This document shows, piece by piece, positions 34,947-46,000 of a stretch of DNA of 64,000 nucleotides. The position numbers and the translations under genes were made by a program. The first letter of the stretch is position 1; each line of letters opens with the position of its first letter. The notes beneath the pieces were generated by a model. It did not search any database. It was given only the letters and a program-made list of their open reading frames with translations, and had not been told where the DNA came from. Source of the DNA: Dyadobacter sp. CY347 (GTDB lineage: Bacteria > Bacteroidota > Bacteroidia > Cytophagales > Spirosomataceae); contig NZ_JAKFFT010000004.1 in the NCBI RefSeq assembly GCF_021502655.1, forward strand, positions 248,001 through 312,000, given 5' to 3'.

Positions 34947-36053
34947 ATGGGAGAATTTACAATTAATAAGGAGAAAGTTTTACAGGCGCTCAGCACTGTT
35001 GAAGAACCGGACCTGAAAAAGGACCTGGTAACGCTGGGTATGATCCAGGACATTGAGATCGGAGTAAATCAGGTAAGGTTTACGGTTGTTTTGACAACGC
35101 CTGCATGTCCTTTGAAAGAGCTGATCCGCAGGAATTGCGAAGCTGCAATCCACGAACATTTAAGTCCTGATGTTGAGGTTATTATTAAACTTACAGCCAA
35201 CGTAACTTCAACACGTCAATCCGGGCCGATCATTCCGGGCGTGAAGAATGTGATTGCTATTTCTTCCGGAAAGGGCGGCGTGGGCAAGTCAACCGTTACT
35301 GCGAATCTTGCGATGGCGCTGCACCGTTCGGGTGCTTCGGTCGGCATTATCGATGCGGACATTTCCGGACCTTCGATCCCGGTCATGTTTGGCGCTGAAA
35401 ATATGCAGCCAACGATTACGCCGAAAGACGGTAAAAACTACATTAACCCGATCCGCCAATACGGGATTAAGATGATCTCCATCGGCTTCCTTACGCCGCC
35501 CGACAGTGCGGTTGTGTGGCGTGGCCCGATGGCAAGCCAGGCTTTGAAGCAGTTTTTTGCAGATACAGATTGGGGAGATCTGGATTATCTTTTGATCGAC
35601 CTTCCTCCCGGCACCAGCGATATACATTTAACATTGGTACAAACCGTGCCGGTTACCGGGGCAGTCATTGTGACAACGCCTCAAAAAGTGGCGCTGGCAG
35701 ACGCTATTAAAGGTTCGCAAATGTTCCGACAGCCACAGATCAATGTTCCGATCCTGGGTGTGATTGAAAACATGGCCTGGTTTACGCCGGAAGAAATGCC
35801 TGATCATCAATACCATATCTTCGGAAAGGGCGGAGGTCAGTTACTAGCTGATAAATTCGATGTTCCTTTATTAGGTCAAATTCCACTTGTACAAGGCATT
35901 AGGGAAGCTGGTGACGAGGGACGTCCGGCTGTAATGGATATAAACCCGATTGTGAATGATGCATTCCGTGACGCCGCAGAGTCCCTGGCGCAGCAGGTTG
36001 CGATCAGAAATGCGACGAAGGAAAAGACGCAGGCTGTTGAAATTCAGGTTTAG
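34947..36053 (+). CDS. Mrp/NBP35-family iron-sulfur carrier ATPase
   Basis: 368 residues. An N-terminal MIP18/DUF59 domain (about 1-85; VEEPDLKKDLVTLGMI, CPLKELI) is fused to a P-loop ATPase with the deviant Walker A SSGKGGVGKST, DADISGPS and LPPGTSDIHL. It carries or transfers Fe-S clusters to apoproteins in the cytosol. The next gene, 66 bp on, is a NifU-like scaffold, supporting an Fe-S assembly role. The CxxC near the C-terminus found in some Mrp proteins is not evident. Confidence 0.93.
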   Translation: MGEFTINKEKVLQALSTVEEPDLKKDLVTLGMIQDIEIGVNQVRFTVVLTTPACPLKELIRRNCEAAIHEHLSPDVEVIIKLTANVTSTRQSGPIIPGVKNVIAISSGKGGVGKSTVTANLAMALHRSGASVGIIDADISGPSIPVMFGAENMQPTITPKDGKNYINPIRQYGIKMISIGFLTPPDSAVVWRGPMASQALKQFFADTDWGDLDYLLIDLPPGTSDIHLTLVQTVPVTGAVIVTTPQKVALADAIKGSQMFRQPQINVPILGVIENMAWFTPEEMPDHQYHIFGKGGGQLLADKFDVPLLGQIPLVQGIREAGDEGRPAVMDINPIVNDAFRDAAESLAQQVAIRNATKEKTQAVEIQV

Positions 36054-36119
36054 TCTGAAATGTTAATGATTTGATTTTTTGAATATATTCTTGCACCTTA
36101 GCAAACAGATTTTTTAACA

Positions 36120-36377
36120 ATGGATTCAAAAGAAAAAATAATAGAGCTCATCGAGCAGGCACTCGATACGGTACGACCTTATTTGCATGCAGATGGTGGA
36201 GATGTGAAATTTGTGGAATTGACTGATGATCTGGTCGTTAAATTGGAATTGCAGGGCTCTTGCCAAAGCTGCCCGATGAGTGCAATGACATTCCGCGCCG
36301 GTCTGGAAGAATCCATTCGCAAAGCTGTTCCATATGTCAGCAAAGTTGTATCTGTGAATGTACCTGAACTGGCCTGA
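36120..36377 (+). CDS. NifU C-terminal-domain Fe-S protein
   Basis: 85 residues, a single NifU-type domain with YLHADGGDVKFVEL and the cluster-binding CQSCPMS (CxxC). It acts as a small Fe-S scaffold or carrier. It is codirectional with the mrp-like gene, and a terminator follows. Residue order and length match the standalone Nfu proteins of Bacteroidota. Confidence 0.93.
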   Translation: MDSKEKIIELIEQALDTVRPYLHADGGDVKFVELTDDLVVKLELQGSCQSCPMSAMTFRAGLEESIRKAVPYVSKVVSVNVPELA

Positions 36378-36410
36378 AACGGGTTGGTTTTTATAACTGT
36401 ATTTCAAGTA

Positions 36411-36443
36411 AAGGCAGCTTTTCCAAACGGGAAGCTGCTTTTT
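36411..36443 (+). terminator. Intrinsic terminator after the NifU-like gene
   Basis: GCAGCTT (36414-36420) pairs with AAGCTGC (36432-36438); the stem can extend inward through TTCC/GG, and five Ts follow (36439-36443). Confidence 0.7.
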
Positions 36444-36543
36444 CATTTAAAATTCTACTGCATTTCAGTGAGAAATTGATTCGTCCCGATTAGTAAGTTA
36501 TATTGCGCGTAAGATTTAGAAGATTTTACCTGGACATTTAAAT

Positions 36544-38253
36544 ATGCGTATCGGAATATTTTTCGGAGGACCTTCCCGCGAAAGGGAAATTTCATTTGCT
36601 GGTGGAAAAACTGCTTTTGAATACCTGGATAAGTCACTTTTTGAGCCAGTTCCGGTCTTTGTAGATAGTTTCGGACGTTTTATCCTGCTTGAAAAAGCCT
36701 TCATGTATGCCAGTGAGATCCGGGAATTTTATCCTCCCCGAAGCGCCGATCAAACTGTTTATAAAACTTATATTGAGTCGCATCCTGAGCTTGCCAGCGA
36801 GCCGGTGCCTTCCGAAATCGGGACATTATTATCTCCTGAACAATTCAAACAACATTTCGATTTCGTATTCCTGGCCATGCACGGGCCTGACTGTGAGGAC
36901 GGTGCGATCCAGGGTTTATTGGAATGGTATAAAATCCCTTACAGCGGCCCCGGTTTAATGGGTTCTGCTGTTGGAATAGATAAAATTCTTCAAAATGATA
37001 TGATCGCATTGGTGAATGGTCAGCAGAAAAAGAGCTGGACATTGCGCTATGATCAGTGGATTCCGCGTGAGTATCCGATTCTGTTTCAGGTGCTTAAAAA
37101 GCATTTAGGACTTCCGTTAGTGATTAAAGCGCCACATCAGGGCTCGTCTATCGGCGTTGCTATTGTGAAGGATGAATCTTTGGAAGAATTTATCTCGGCG
37201 GTTAACCAGTGCTTCTTTCAGGTTGAGTTAAATGGCGAAACCTGGAGTGCGCTGGACGTGTCGGAAAAGCAAGCCTGGGCGCAAAAAATGGCCAATCTTG
37301 ATGAAGGAATTGGTTTTCCGGTTGTGTTAAACAATAAAGCAATTTATCATCCGGCGGAATTGATCCATGTGCTGGACAGCTATTTCTCGCAAGGAAATGA
37401 GCATGCATTGCTCAGCAGCTCCAATGGGGAAGACCAGGTTTTGATAGAGGAATTTATCAACGGTCAGGAATTTTCGTGCGGCTGCATTCAGCTGGACAAC
37501 GGCAAACCATTAGCCTTACCGCCTAGCGAGGTGATTAAAATGGTCCAAGTTTTTGATTTTAATGCAAAATATAAACCTGGCGCAAGCCGAAAACGCATTC
37601 CGGTTGACACAACACTTGAATTAAATCAGGAAATTCAAAAAGTTATAGCGACTGTTTTCGAGCAACTGGGCATCAATGTCTGCGTCCGCATCGACGGATT
37701 TCTTACGCCCGACGGCACCATTGTACTCCACGACCCGAACACAATCCCCGGAATGTCGCCTACATCGTTCATTTTCAAGCAAATGGCTGAAATTGGTTTG
37801 AATGTTACTCAGGCGCTTACCTATTTGGTGAGGCAGTCGATCCGGGAAAGGATTCGCTCCGGGAAAAATACTTGGCAATTGAGAGCGTTGCTGGATAGTC
37901 TTGACGAAAAAATCACGGCAGAGAATGCCAAAAGCAAGCCTTCGAAATTTATCGTATTTGCTTCAATGGATGAGGAATATGTAGCGGCGCGCCTAAAATA
38001 CGGGAAGATGAATGCAGAAGGAGAAGCGAAGCCCATTCCAGTCTTGCACGCATCGGACGGTAAATATTATGTGTTGACTAACCCACTGATGTTCAAGGAA
38101 TATGTAGCTGATGTGGAAGCGTTACTGCATACGGAAAGGCATCCGTTACTGACCGAAACTTCGCAAAAAGCGGTCGAGACGACGACCTTTTATGCGGGCA
38201 AAGTGAACTTCGAGGTAAGCGTCTACAATCAGTTGGAATCGCTCGAAGTTTAA
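36544..38253 (+). CDS. D-alanine--D-alanine ligase-like ATP-grasp protein, extended
   Basis: 569 residues against about 310-370 for ordinary Ddl. The N-terminal substrate domain has FFGGPSREREISFAGG; MHGPDCEDGAIQGLLE, the GSSIGVA loop and the metal-binding segment DPNTIPGMSPTS match Ddl, except that the usual Glu-Ile-Asn is Asp-Pro-Asn here. RIDGFLTPDG supplies another metal ligand. About 150 residues after the ligase core (from about 430) are an extra domain of unknown role. It may be a ligase for another dipeptide, or a second Ddl alongside a standard enzyme elsewhere. Confidence 0.8.
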   Translation: MRIGIFFGGPSREREISFAGGKTAFEYLDKSLFEPVPVFVDSFGRFILLEKAFMYASEIREFYPPRSADQTVYKTYIESHPELASEPVPSEIGTLLSPEQFKQHFDFVFLAMHGPDCEDGAIQGLLEWYKIPYSGPGLMGSAVGIDKILQNDMIALVNGQQKKSWTLRYDQWIPREYPILFQVLKKHLGLPLVIKAPHQGSSIGVAIVKDESLEEFISAVNQCFFQVELNGETWSALDVSEKQAWAQKMANLDEGIGFPVVLNNKAIYHPAELIHVLDSYFSQGNEHALLSSSNGEDQVLIEEFINGQEFSCGCIQLDNGKPLALPPSEVIKMVQVFDFNAKYKPGASRKRIPVDTTLELNQEIQKVIATVFEQLGINVCVRIDGFLTPDGTIVLHDPNTIPGMSPTSFIFKQMAEIGLNVTQALTYLVRQSIRERIRSGKNTWQLRALLDSLDEKITAENAKSKPSKFIVFASMDEEYVAARLKYGKMNAEGEAKPIPVLHASDGKYYVLTNPLMFKEYVADVEALLHTERHPLLTETSQKAVETTTFYAGKVNFEVSVYNQLESLEV

Positions 38254-38339
38254 GGCGAAATTTGCTGATCGCCGATGATTTGCCGATTAAGTTTTTAGTT
38301 TTACACAGAGATTCATTCCTATTAGAAAAATATAGATTA

Positions 38340-41030
38340 ATGGCAAACGGCGCTGAAAAAGTAAGACTAAGCCTGCAAAAGGAGAACACAGGGTGGAAGA
38401 AGTGGGGACCTTATTTGTCTGAACGCCAGTGGGGAACGGTTCGTGAGGATTACAGTGGCAATGGTGATGCCTGGAATTATATCACCCACGAAATGGCGCT
38501 TTCAAAAGCCTATCGCTGGGGTGAAGACGGAATTGGTGGATTTTCAGATAATAAACAGCACATATGCTTCTCATTCGGATTTTGGAATCATAAAGATAAA
38601 ATCCTGAAAGAGAGGATTTTCGGGTTAACAAACCGGGAGTCGAACCACGGGGAGGATGTGAAGGAAATGTACTATTACCTGGATAGCACACCCACACATT
38701 CCTATACAAAAATGCTGTATAAATACCCGCAGAATGCATTTCCTTACGAAAAATTACGTCAGGAAAATGGCCGACGCGGGAAGGAAGATCAGGAATATGA
38801 GATCATGGACACGGGCGTGTTCGAGAATGATGAGTATTTCGATATTTTCATCGAGCATGCCAAGGCGGATGAGGAGGACATTATGATGAAGGTGACGGTG
38901 TTCAACCGTGGCGACAAAGATGCTCCGATCACCGTTTTGCCAACCATCATGTTCAGAAATACGTGGTCATGGGGATATGAGGCTTTCAATTATAAGCCGA
39001 TCATGAACGGAATTTCTAACCGTTTGATAGAGGTTACGCACCGCAAGCACGGAAAATACAACCTGTACCTGGACGGCGCGGACGAACTGCTGTTCTGCGA
39101 AAATGAGACCAACTTCAAAAAACTATACGGAACGGCCAACAACACAGCCTACCCGAAAGACGGGATCAACGACTACATTGTCAGCAACAAAAAGACTTCG
39201 ACTGTCAATCCAAACAACATCGGAACAAAGGCAGCGGCCCGTTTCACCCGTACCATTAAGGCAGGAGAGAGCACAACATTCAGATTAAGATTTGTAAATC
39301 ATACCATTTCAGAACCTTTCGGCGGCTTTGAAGATCTTTTTGCAAAAAGGATCAGGGAAGCGGATGAGTTTTATGATGATTTGCAGCGTGATGTGGCGGA
39401 TGCTGATCTGCGCTCTATCCAGCGGCAGGCTTATGCGGGCATGTTGTGGAGCAAGCAGTTTTATTATTACAATGTTTACGAATGGTTAAAGGGCGATCCG
39501 GCGCAGCCAGGGCCGAACCAAGGGCGTAAATGGGGACGAAACTCAGGCTGGAAGCATTTGTATGCGGCCAACATTATCTCAATGCCGGATAAATGGGAAT
39601 ATCCATGGTTTGCGGCCTGGGACCTTGCTTTTCACTGTGTTCCGCTGGCACGCGTAGATGCGGATTTTGCCAAAAGACAGCTTGAAATCCTCCTTCGCGA
39701 GTATTACATGCACCCTAACGGACAAATTCCGGCTTATGAATGGAATTTCTCTGACGTAAACCCGCCGGTTCACGGCTGGGCAACCTGGAAAGTGTATGAG
39801 ATTGACCGTGAGCAGAATAACGGGGTAGGGGACATTGAATTTCTCGAAAAAATATTCCATAAACTGCTCCTGAACTTTACCTGGTGGGTGAATCAAAAGG
39901 ATGATACAGGCAACAACATTTTTAGCGGCGGTTTCCTGGGTTTGGATAATATCGGGGTTTTTGACCGGTCTACGCCAATGCCGTTTGGTGGAAAGCTACA
40001 ACAAGCTGATGCAACGGGCTGGATGGCCATGTACACATTGAATATGTTGCGCATTTCGGTTGAAATTGCGCTTGTACACCCGGTTTACCAGGATATGGCT
40101 TCCAAATTCTTCGAGCACTTCCTGCACATTGCGGGCGCTATGGAGTCTATCGGAGGTAAAAATTCGTCGATAAGCCTTTGGGATGAGGAAGATCAGTTCT
40201 ATTATGACGTGATCCACATTCCGAATGGACAAAGTATCCTGCTGAAAGTGAGGTCGATAGTCGGACTTATTCCGCTTTTTGCAGTTGAAATCCTTGATCC
40301 GCAAAATCTTGATAAGATGCCTGTTTTCAAACGGCGCGTGGAATGGGTTTTGGCAAACAGGCCGGATCTGGCAAGGTTGATATCACGCTGGTTTGAGTCC
40401 GGCAAAGGGGAAAACCGGTTGCTGTCCATTCTGCGTGGTCACCGGATGAAGATGATCATGAAGCGGATGCTGGATGAAAATGAATTCCTTTCGGACTATG
40501 GCGTTAGGGCTTTGTCAAAATATCACGAGGAAAACCCCTATAAATTTTATATCAATGGTGAAGTGCTGCAAGTGGATTATACTCCGGCTGAGGCACTTAC
40601 GGATATTATGGGTGGAAATTCCAATTGGCGCGGGCCAATCTGGTTTCCATTAAATTATCTCATATTTGACTCGCTTATGAAATTCCACGCTTATTATGGC
40701 GAGGATTTTATGGTAGAATATCCAACAAATTCGGGCAACTTAGCGACCATTAAGGAAGCTGCCGTGGCCATTGCATGTCGGTTGATTGATATTTTCAAAA
40801 AGGATGCAGACGGGAACAGGGCAGTATACGGAGTGGATCAGAAAATGCAGAAAGACCCGAATTTCAATGAACACATTCTTTTTTACGAATATTTCCATGG
40901 AGATAATGGTCGGGGCTGCGGCGCGAGCCATCAAACGGGCTGGACTGGGCTGGTAGCAGAGCTGATCCACAAAACTGCTAAGGAAACTGTGAAGCAACCG
41001 GAAAAAGAAGAGCTGGAAATCAGTAAGTAA
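38340..41030 (+). CDS. MGH1-like glycoside hydrolase (GH63-related)
   Basis: 896 residues from ATG 38340; the upstream start at 38262 adds 26 unconserved residues and runs into the preceding gene's 3' flank. No signal peptide, so cytoplasmic. The (alpha/alpha)6 glucosidase core has WEYPWFAAWDLAFHCVPLA, ending in the Asp region expected for the acid, then NWRGPIWFPLNYL and GASHQTGWTGLVAELI with the late catalytic side. It resembles mannosyl-oligosaccharide glucosidase-like proteins annotated MGH1-like. Likely alpha-glucosidase or alpha-mannosidase activity on intracellular oligosaccharides; the specificity is not known. The downstream gene is a phosphohexomutase. Confidence 0.85.
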   Translation: MANGAEKVRLSLQKENTGWKKWGPYLSERQWGTVREDYSGNGDAWNYITHEMALSKAYRWGEDGIGGFSDNKQHICFSFGFWNHKDKILKERIFGLTNRESNHGEDVKEMYYYLDSTPTHSYTKMLYKYPQNAFPYEKLRQENGRRGKEDQEYEIMDTGVFENDEYFDIFIEHAKADEEDIMMKVTVFNRGDKDAPITVLPTIMFRNTWSWGYEAFNYKPIMNGISNRLIEVTHRKHGKYNLYLDGADELLFCENETNFKKLYGTANNTAYPKDGINDYIVSNKKTSTVNPNNIGTKAAARFTRTIKAGESTTFRLRFVNHTISEPFGGFEDLFAKRIREADEFYDDLQRDVADADLRSIQRQAYAGMLWSKQFYYYNVYEWLKGDPAQPGPNQGRKWGRNSGWKHLYAANIISMPDKWEYPWFAAWDLAFHCVPLARVDADFAKRQLEILLREYYMHPNGQIPAYEWNFSDVNPPVHGWATWKVYEIDREQNNGVGDIEFLEKIFHKLLLNFTWWVNQKDDTGNNIFSGGFLGLDNIGVFDRSTPMPFGGKLQQADATGWMAMYTLNMLRISVEIALVHPVYQDMASKFFEHFLHIAGAMESIGGKNSSISLWDEEDQFYYDVIHIPNGQSILLKVRSIVGLIPLFAVEILDPQNLDKMPVFKRRVEWVLANRPDLARLISRWFESGKGENRLLSILRGHRMKMIMKRMLDENEFLSDYGVRALSKYHEENPYKFYINGEVLQVDYTPAEALTDIMGGNSNWRGPIWFPLNYLIFDSLMKFHAYYGEDFMVEYPTNSGNLATIKEAAVAIACRLIDIFKKDADGNRAVYGVDQKMQKDPNFNEHILFYEYFHGDNGRGCGASHQTGWTGLVAELIHKTAKETVKQPEKEELEISK

Positions 41031-41081
41031 CTCAACAAATCATAACGTATATTTTTCAATTAATTCCATCCAATCAAATTT

Positions 41082-42845
41082 ATGACTGCAAAATTGGAAC
41101 CTAGTGTAATGACCAAAGTGAGCAGCTGGCTCAACGGTGATTATGATATCGATACCAAACAATCCATTCAGCAATTAATCGATGAAGGAAACGATACTGA
41201 ACTGACAGATGCATTTTATAAAGACCTGGAATTCGGAACGGGCGGGCTGAGAGGTCTTATCGGCATAGGTTCCAACCGCATGAACCGCTACACTGTAGGC
41301 ACGGCAACGCAAGGTTTGGCGAATTATCTGAACCAGGCATTTCCAAATGAAGAAATAAAAGTGGCGATTGCTTATGACAGCCGCATTAAATCGGACGAAT
41401 TTGCTAAAATTATCGCCGATATTTTCTCCGCAAACGGCATCACCGTTTATCTTTTCGAAGCGCTTCGTCCTACTCCTGAGCTTTCGTTTGCGATCCGTTT
41501 GCTGGGTTGCAAAAGTGGTGTGGTTGTAACTGCTTCACATAACCCGAAAGAATACAACGGCTATAAGGCCTATTGGGATGACGGTTCCCAGGTTGTTGCA
41601 CCGCATGATACCAACATTATCAATGAGGTGAATGCGATCACATCGATTGATGACGTAAAATTTGATGGTGACGCGTCGAAAATCATTAAGATCGGTGCTG
41701 AGGTTGATGAAAAATATATGGACCACATTCTGTCGCTTTCCATTTCAAAAGGTGCTTTGGAGCGTCAGAAAGGCTTGAAAATTGTTTATACGCCCTTACA
41801 TGGAACGGGCGTAACATTGGTCCCTGCGCTTCTGGCCAAAATGGGTTTTGAGGCGGTAACCGTAATCGAAGAGCAGGCGGAGCCGAAAGGAAATGGCCAG
41901 TTTCCAACGGTGGTTTATCCGAATCCTGAGGAAAGTGAAGCGATGTCCAAAGCCGTTGAGAAAGCAAAGGAAATTGACGCAGACCTTGTCTTAGGAACAG
42001 ATCCTGATGCAGACCGCGTGGGAATTGCGGTGAAAAACCATCACGGCGAGATCCAGCTTTTGAATGGTAACCAGACAGCCAGCGTGCTGATCTATTATCT
42101 TTTGAATGCATGGAAAGATGCAGGTAAGCTTACAGGCAGCCAGTTTGTTTGTAAAACCATCGTTACCACCGATTTAATTGACAAAATGGCGGCGGCTTAC
42201 GACGTGAAATGCTACAACACGCTGACCGGTTTCAAATATATTGCGCAGGTTATCCGTGAAAAAGAGGGCATTGAGCAGTTCATCGGTGGGGGAGAGGAAA
42301 GCTATGGTTACCTGATCGGTGACGCCGTTCGCGACAAGGATGCGATTGCTTCCTGCGCTATGATCGCGGAGTTGACGGCTTATGCGAAGGATAAAGGATT
42401 AAGTCTGTTTGATATGTTAATGGAAATCTACAAGCAGTTCGGTTTCTATTACGAAGGACTTATTTCTTTAACTAAAAAGGGGAAAACGGGAGCCGACGAA
42501 ATTCAGCAAATGATGGCTGATTTCCGCGCTAATCCGCCTAAAACATTGGCAGGTTCGCCTGTAATCAGAATGGATGATTACAAAGCACTAAGCACAATTG
42601 ACTTTACCAGCGGGACCACGCATTCGATCCCATCGGGTGAAATGGGCATTGAGCCATCTAATGTGCTTCAATTCTTCACGGAAGACGGAACAAAGTTCAC
42701 TTGCCGCCCATCCGGAACAGAGCCTAAAATTAAATTCTACGTAGGTGTTCGGGCCGCGTTGGAGAAAAATGAAGATTTCGACAATGTATATGCGAGCCTA
42801 AAAGAAAAAGTGAGCGCAATCGGCGAAGAGCTTGGATTGAAATAA
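41082..42845 (+). CDS. Phospho-sugar mutase (phosphoglucomutase/phosphomannomutase)
   Basis: 587 residues, the long eukaryote-like PGM2 size. The catalytic phosphoserine is S152 in TASHNPKEYNGYK; the metal loop GTDPDADRVG, sugar loop GGEESYGY and phosphate-binding RPSGTEPKIKFY are all present. It interconverts hexose 1- and 6-phosphates. It is 51 bp after the MGH1-like glycosidase and codirectional, consistent with intracellular sugar handling, and ends with a terminator. Confidence 0.94.
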   Translation: MTAKLEPSVMTKVSSWLNGDYDIDTKQSIQQLIDEGNDTELTDAFYKDLEFGTGGLRGLIGIGSNRMNRYTVGTATQGLANYLNQAFPNEEIKVAIAYDSRIKSDEFAKIIADIFSANGITVYLFEALRPTPELSFAIRLLGCKSGVVVTASHNPKEYNGYKAYWDDGSQVVAPHDTNIINEVNAITSIDDVKFDGDASKIIKIGAEVDEKYMDHILSLSISKGALERQKGLKIVYTPLHGTGVTLVPALLAKMGFEAVTVIEEQAEPKGNGQFPTVVYPNPEESEAMSKAVEKAKEIDADLVLGTDPDADRVGIAVKNHHGEIQLLNGNQTASVLIYYLLNAWKDAGKLTGSQFVCKTIVTTDLIDKMAAAYDVKCYNTLTGFKYIAQVIREKEGIEQFIGGGEESYGYLIGDAVRDKDAIASCAMIAELTAYAKDKGLSLFDMLMEIYKQFGFYYEGLISLTKKGKTGADEIQQMMADFRANPPKTLAGSPVIRMDDYKALSTIDFTSGTTHSIPSGEMGIEPSNVLQFFTEDGTKFTCRPSGTEPKIKFYVGVRAALEKNEDFDNVYASLKEKVSAIGEELGLK

Positions 42846-42868
42846 AACGCATATTCATAAAATGAACC

Positions 42869-42899
42869 AAAGGCTGTTCAAACTGGACAGCCTTTTTTT
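42869..42899 (+). terminator. Intrinsic terminator after the phospho-sugar mutase
   Basis: AAAGGCTGT (42869-42877) pairs with ACAGCCTTT (42887-42895), 9-nt loop, then a T-run to 42899. Confidence 0.85.
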
Positions 42900-43058
42900 G
42901 TGCCTAATGGTCTGACATCAACTTACGACGCTGTATTTTAGGTAAAATAGCTTCTTCAAGTTACCGGAAGTTCATTTAAAATAAACATTATTTATTACTT
43001 TTTAAAGATAATGTTGCAAATTCACCGCAATTAATTTCATATATACACTAGCTAATTT

Positions 43059-46000
43059 ATGATGAACAAACTACTTCACAACAACTTCTGGGTCATGTTG
43101 CTGGTCTTCCTGACCTGTTCGGGAAGTGTCCTGGCCCAAAGTATTTCAGGTAAAGTCACCGATCCGGACGGATCGGGTGTGCCCGGTGTCAGCGTGAGCG
43201 TCAAGGGCACTTCGCAGGGAACGTCCACGAATGAAAGCGGCGATTACAGCATTGCCGTCGCGGAAGGCGGCACATTGGTTTTTAGTTTCATTGGTTTTAA
43301 GAGACAGGAAATTGCGGTTGGCAATCGCAAAATCATTAATGTAACATTGCAACCGGATGTTTCGGTTTTGAATGAAGTCGTGGTGACCGCGCTGGGACAA
43401 ACGCAGGAAAAGCGGGCGATTGGTTACTCGGTGCAGTCCATTAAGTCCGATGAAATCAAAAATTCGGGCGATCCGAATGTCGTCGGCGCATTGCAGGGAA
43501 AAGTTGCGGGAGCCGTGATCACAGGCTCGGGCGGGGCGCCGGGTGCGGGGGTGAACATTATCCTTAGAGGCATCACATCGTTAAGCGGAAGTGCTGATAA
43601 CCAGCCGCTTTTTGTCATTGACGGCATCATTATCAGCAATGCTACAACGGCCGGGAACCCGTTGCCGAGTGCCGGGTCAGCGTCTCCCGGAGCGTCTGAG
43701 CAATTTGCAAATACAAACCGCGCGGCGGACATTAATCCCGATGATATCGAAAGCATTTCCGTACTGAAAGGTCCCGCTGCAACAGCGCTTTACGGGTTAA
43801 GGGCTTCGAACGGAGCCATCATCATGACCACCAAAAGGGGCAAATCGGGCAAGCTTAATGTGTCCGTTTCAGCGTCAGGTGGAATGGATGTGCTTGGGAA
43901 ATCGCCCGACATTCAGGAGCGTTTTATCCAGGGCCGGTTCGGGGAGTTTATTTCGCCTACGGAAGTTAGGCAACGGACTCCATATCAGTCATTTGGCCCT
44001 TCTATCATGAACAATAATACGGACCGGATTTACGATAATTTCCGAGGTTTTTACCAGACTGCTTTCCGCACAAACAACAATGTCACCATTACAAAAGGAA
44101 GCGAAAAAGGGAACATTTACTTTTCGCTAGGCCAGAATTACCAGCAGGGAATCGTGCCTACAACTGACTTTTCGAGGGTTTCAGGCAAGATAGCAGGCAC
44201 TTACAACCTATCAAAGAAATTTTCTGCATCTGGATCGTTCAACTACATTCGGTCGGGAGGCAAGCGGCCGCCGGCTGGCGATAAATCCATTTTCAGCGCA
44301 TTGTCTTATTGGCCAAATACTTATGATGTAAATGATTATCTCAATGCAGACGGATCCTATAAAAATCTGCTTCCCGGATTCACGGATAACCCGCGCTATC
44401 TGGTCGAAAAAAGTCCGCGGATCGATCAGATCAATCGCTACATCGCCGACATTACGCTGAACTACAACATTGCCAGTTGGCTCAATGCGAAATATCAGAT
44501 CACAATGGACGCTTTCAACGAGCGCCGCAACCGGCAGGTGGATAGCACATTTGATGTAGGAACGGCAGTGAAAGGGTTTTTGATCAAAGAATTTATCAAT
44601 TATCGGGAGATCAATTCTAATTTGTATGTGACTGCTAACAAGCAATTTAACGAAAATTGGAGCGGGTCACTAATGCTGGGAAACTCCATTGTGGATTCAA
44701 AGCGACCCGACAGTTACTACGAGCGTGGCGAAGGGTGGACAGCGCCTTTTACGGATGACATTACCAGTTACCGCAACCAGCAAAAGCGCTTTTATTCACC
44801 CCTGGAAAATCGCATCGTCAGTTTCTTTGGAGATGCAAAGTTGAGTTACAAAGACATTCTGTATCTGAATGTTACGGGCCGAAATGACATTGTTTCCACA
44901 TTACCCACGGCGAATAATTCATTCTTTTACCCATCATTCAGTGCCGGTTATGTTTTTACCGAAAACCTTCCCAAAAACAATGTACTGACCTATGGAAAGC
45001 TTAGAGCTTCGTGGGCGCAGGTGGGAAAAGGCACTGATCCTTACGTCATTGGCGCTTACTATGAGCTCGCCGACAATTTTCCGTACGGAAATACAGTTCC
45101 TGGCTACGTCCGGCGGTCGACAACGGCGGCTGATAATCTCCGGCCGGAGCGAACTACTTCCATTGAATTCGGCACAGAATTGCGGTTTTTGAGAAACAGG
45201 TTAATGGTGGATGCAACGTACTTCACAATGGATAGCAAGGATCAGATCGTCCGCGCGCCGGTTTCTAATGTGTCGGGTTACTCGTTTTATTATACCAACA
45301 TTGGCCTGATCCGAAATAAGGGCGTCGAGTTGCTGGTTTCGCTTAAACCGGTTCAGACAAACAATTTCAATTGGGATATGTCCCTGAATTTCACCAAGAT
45401 GTCGGGGCGCGTTATCGATATGCCCGACGAACTCGAAGAGATTTCTTACTATGATAATGGCAGCCGTGGCGTATTGAAAGTGCAGGAGGGAAGCAAAATC
45501 GGCGATCTGTGGGGACTTGATTATCTCCGTGCACCGGACGGCCAGATGCTGATCCAGGCCAACGGTTTTCCGCTGACAAGCCTGGTTACGACGCCATACG
45601 GCAATGCGCTGCCGGATTTTACAGCCGGTCTTACCAACACTTTCAGCTACAAAGGACTGGGTCTTTCGTTCCTGCTTGAATGGCGGCAGGGCGGCGATGT
45701 GGTGGATTTGGGTGAAAGGAATGCATTTCGTGCAGGGTCCATTAAAGTAACGGAGCGACGCTATGAACAGGTTGTTTTTAAGGGTGTTACGGAACAAAAA
45801 TCAGCTGATGGTAACATCAGCTACGTGCCTAATACGAAAGCGGTGATCCTGGACGATGCGTTTTATAACCCTTCCACAGCGCGCTATATGGGAAATTCTG
45901 CGGAGTTCAACATTCAGGACGGTTCCTGGTTCAGGCTCCGTACAGTTAACCTTAGTTATGTTTTACCAAAAAGCATTATCGCGAAATCGGCATTCAAGGG

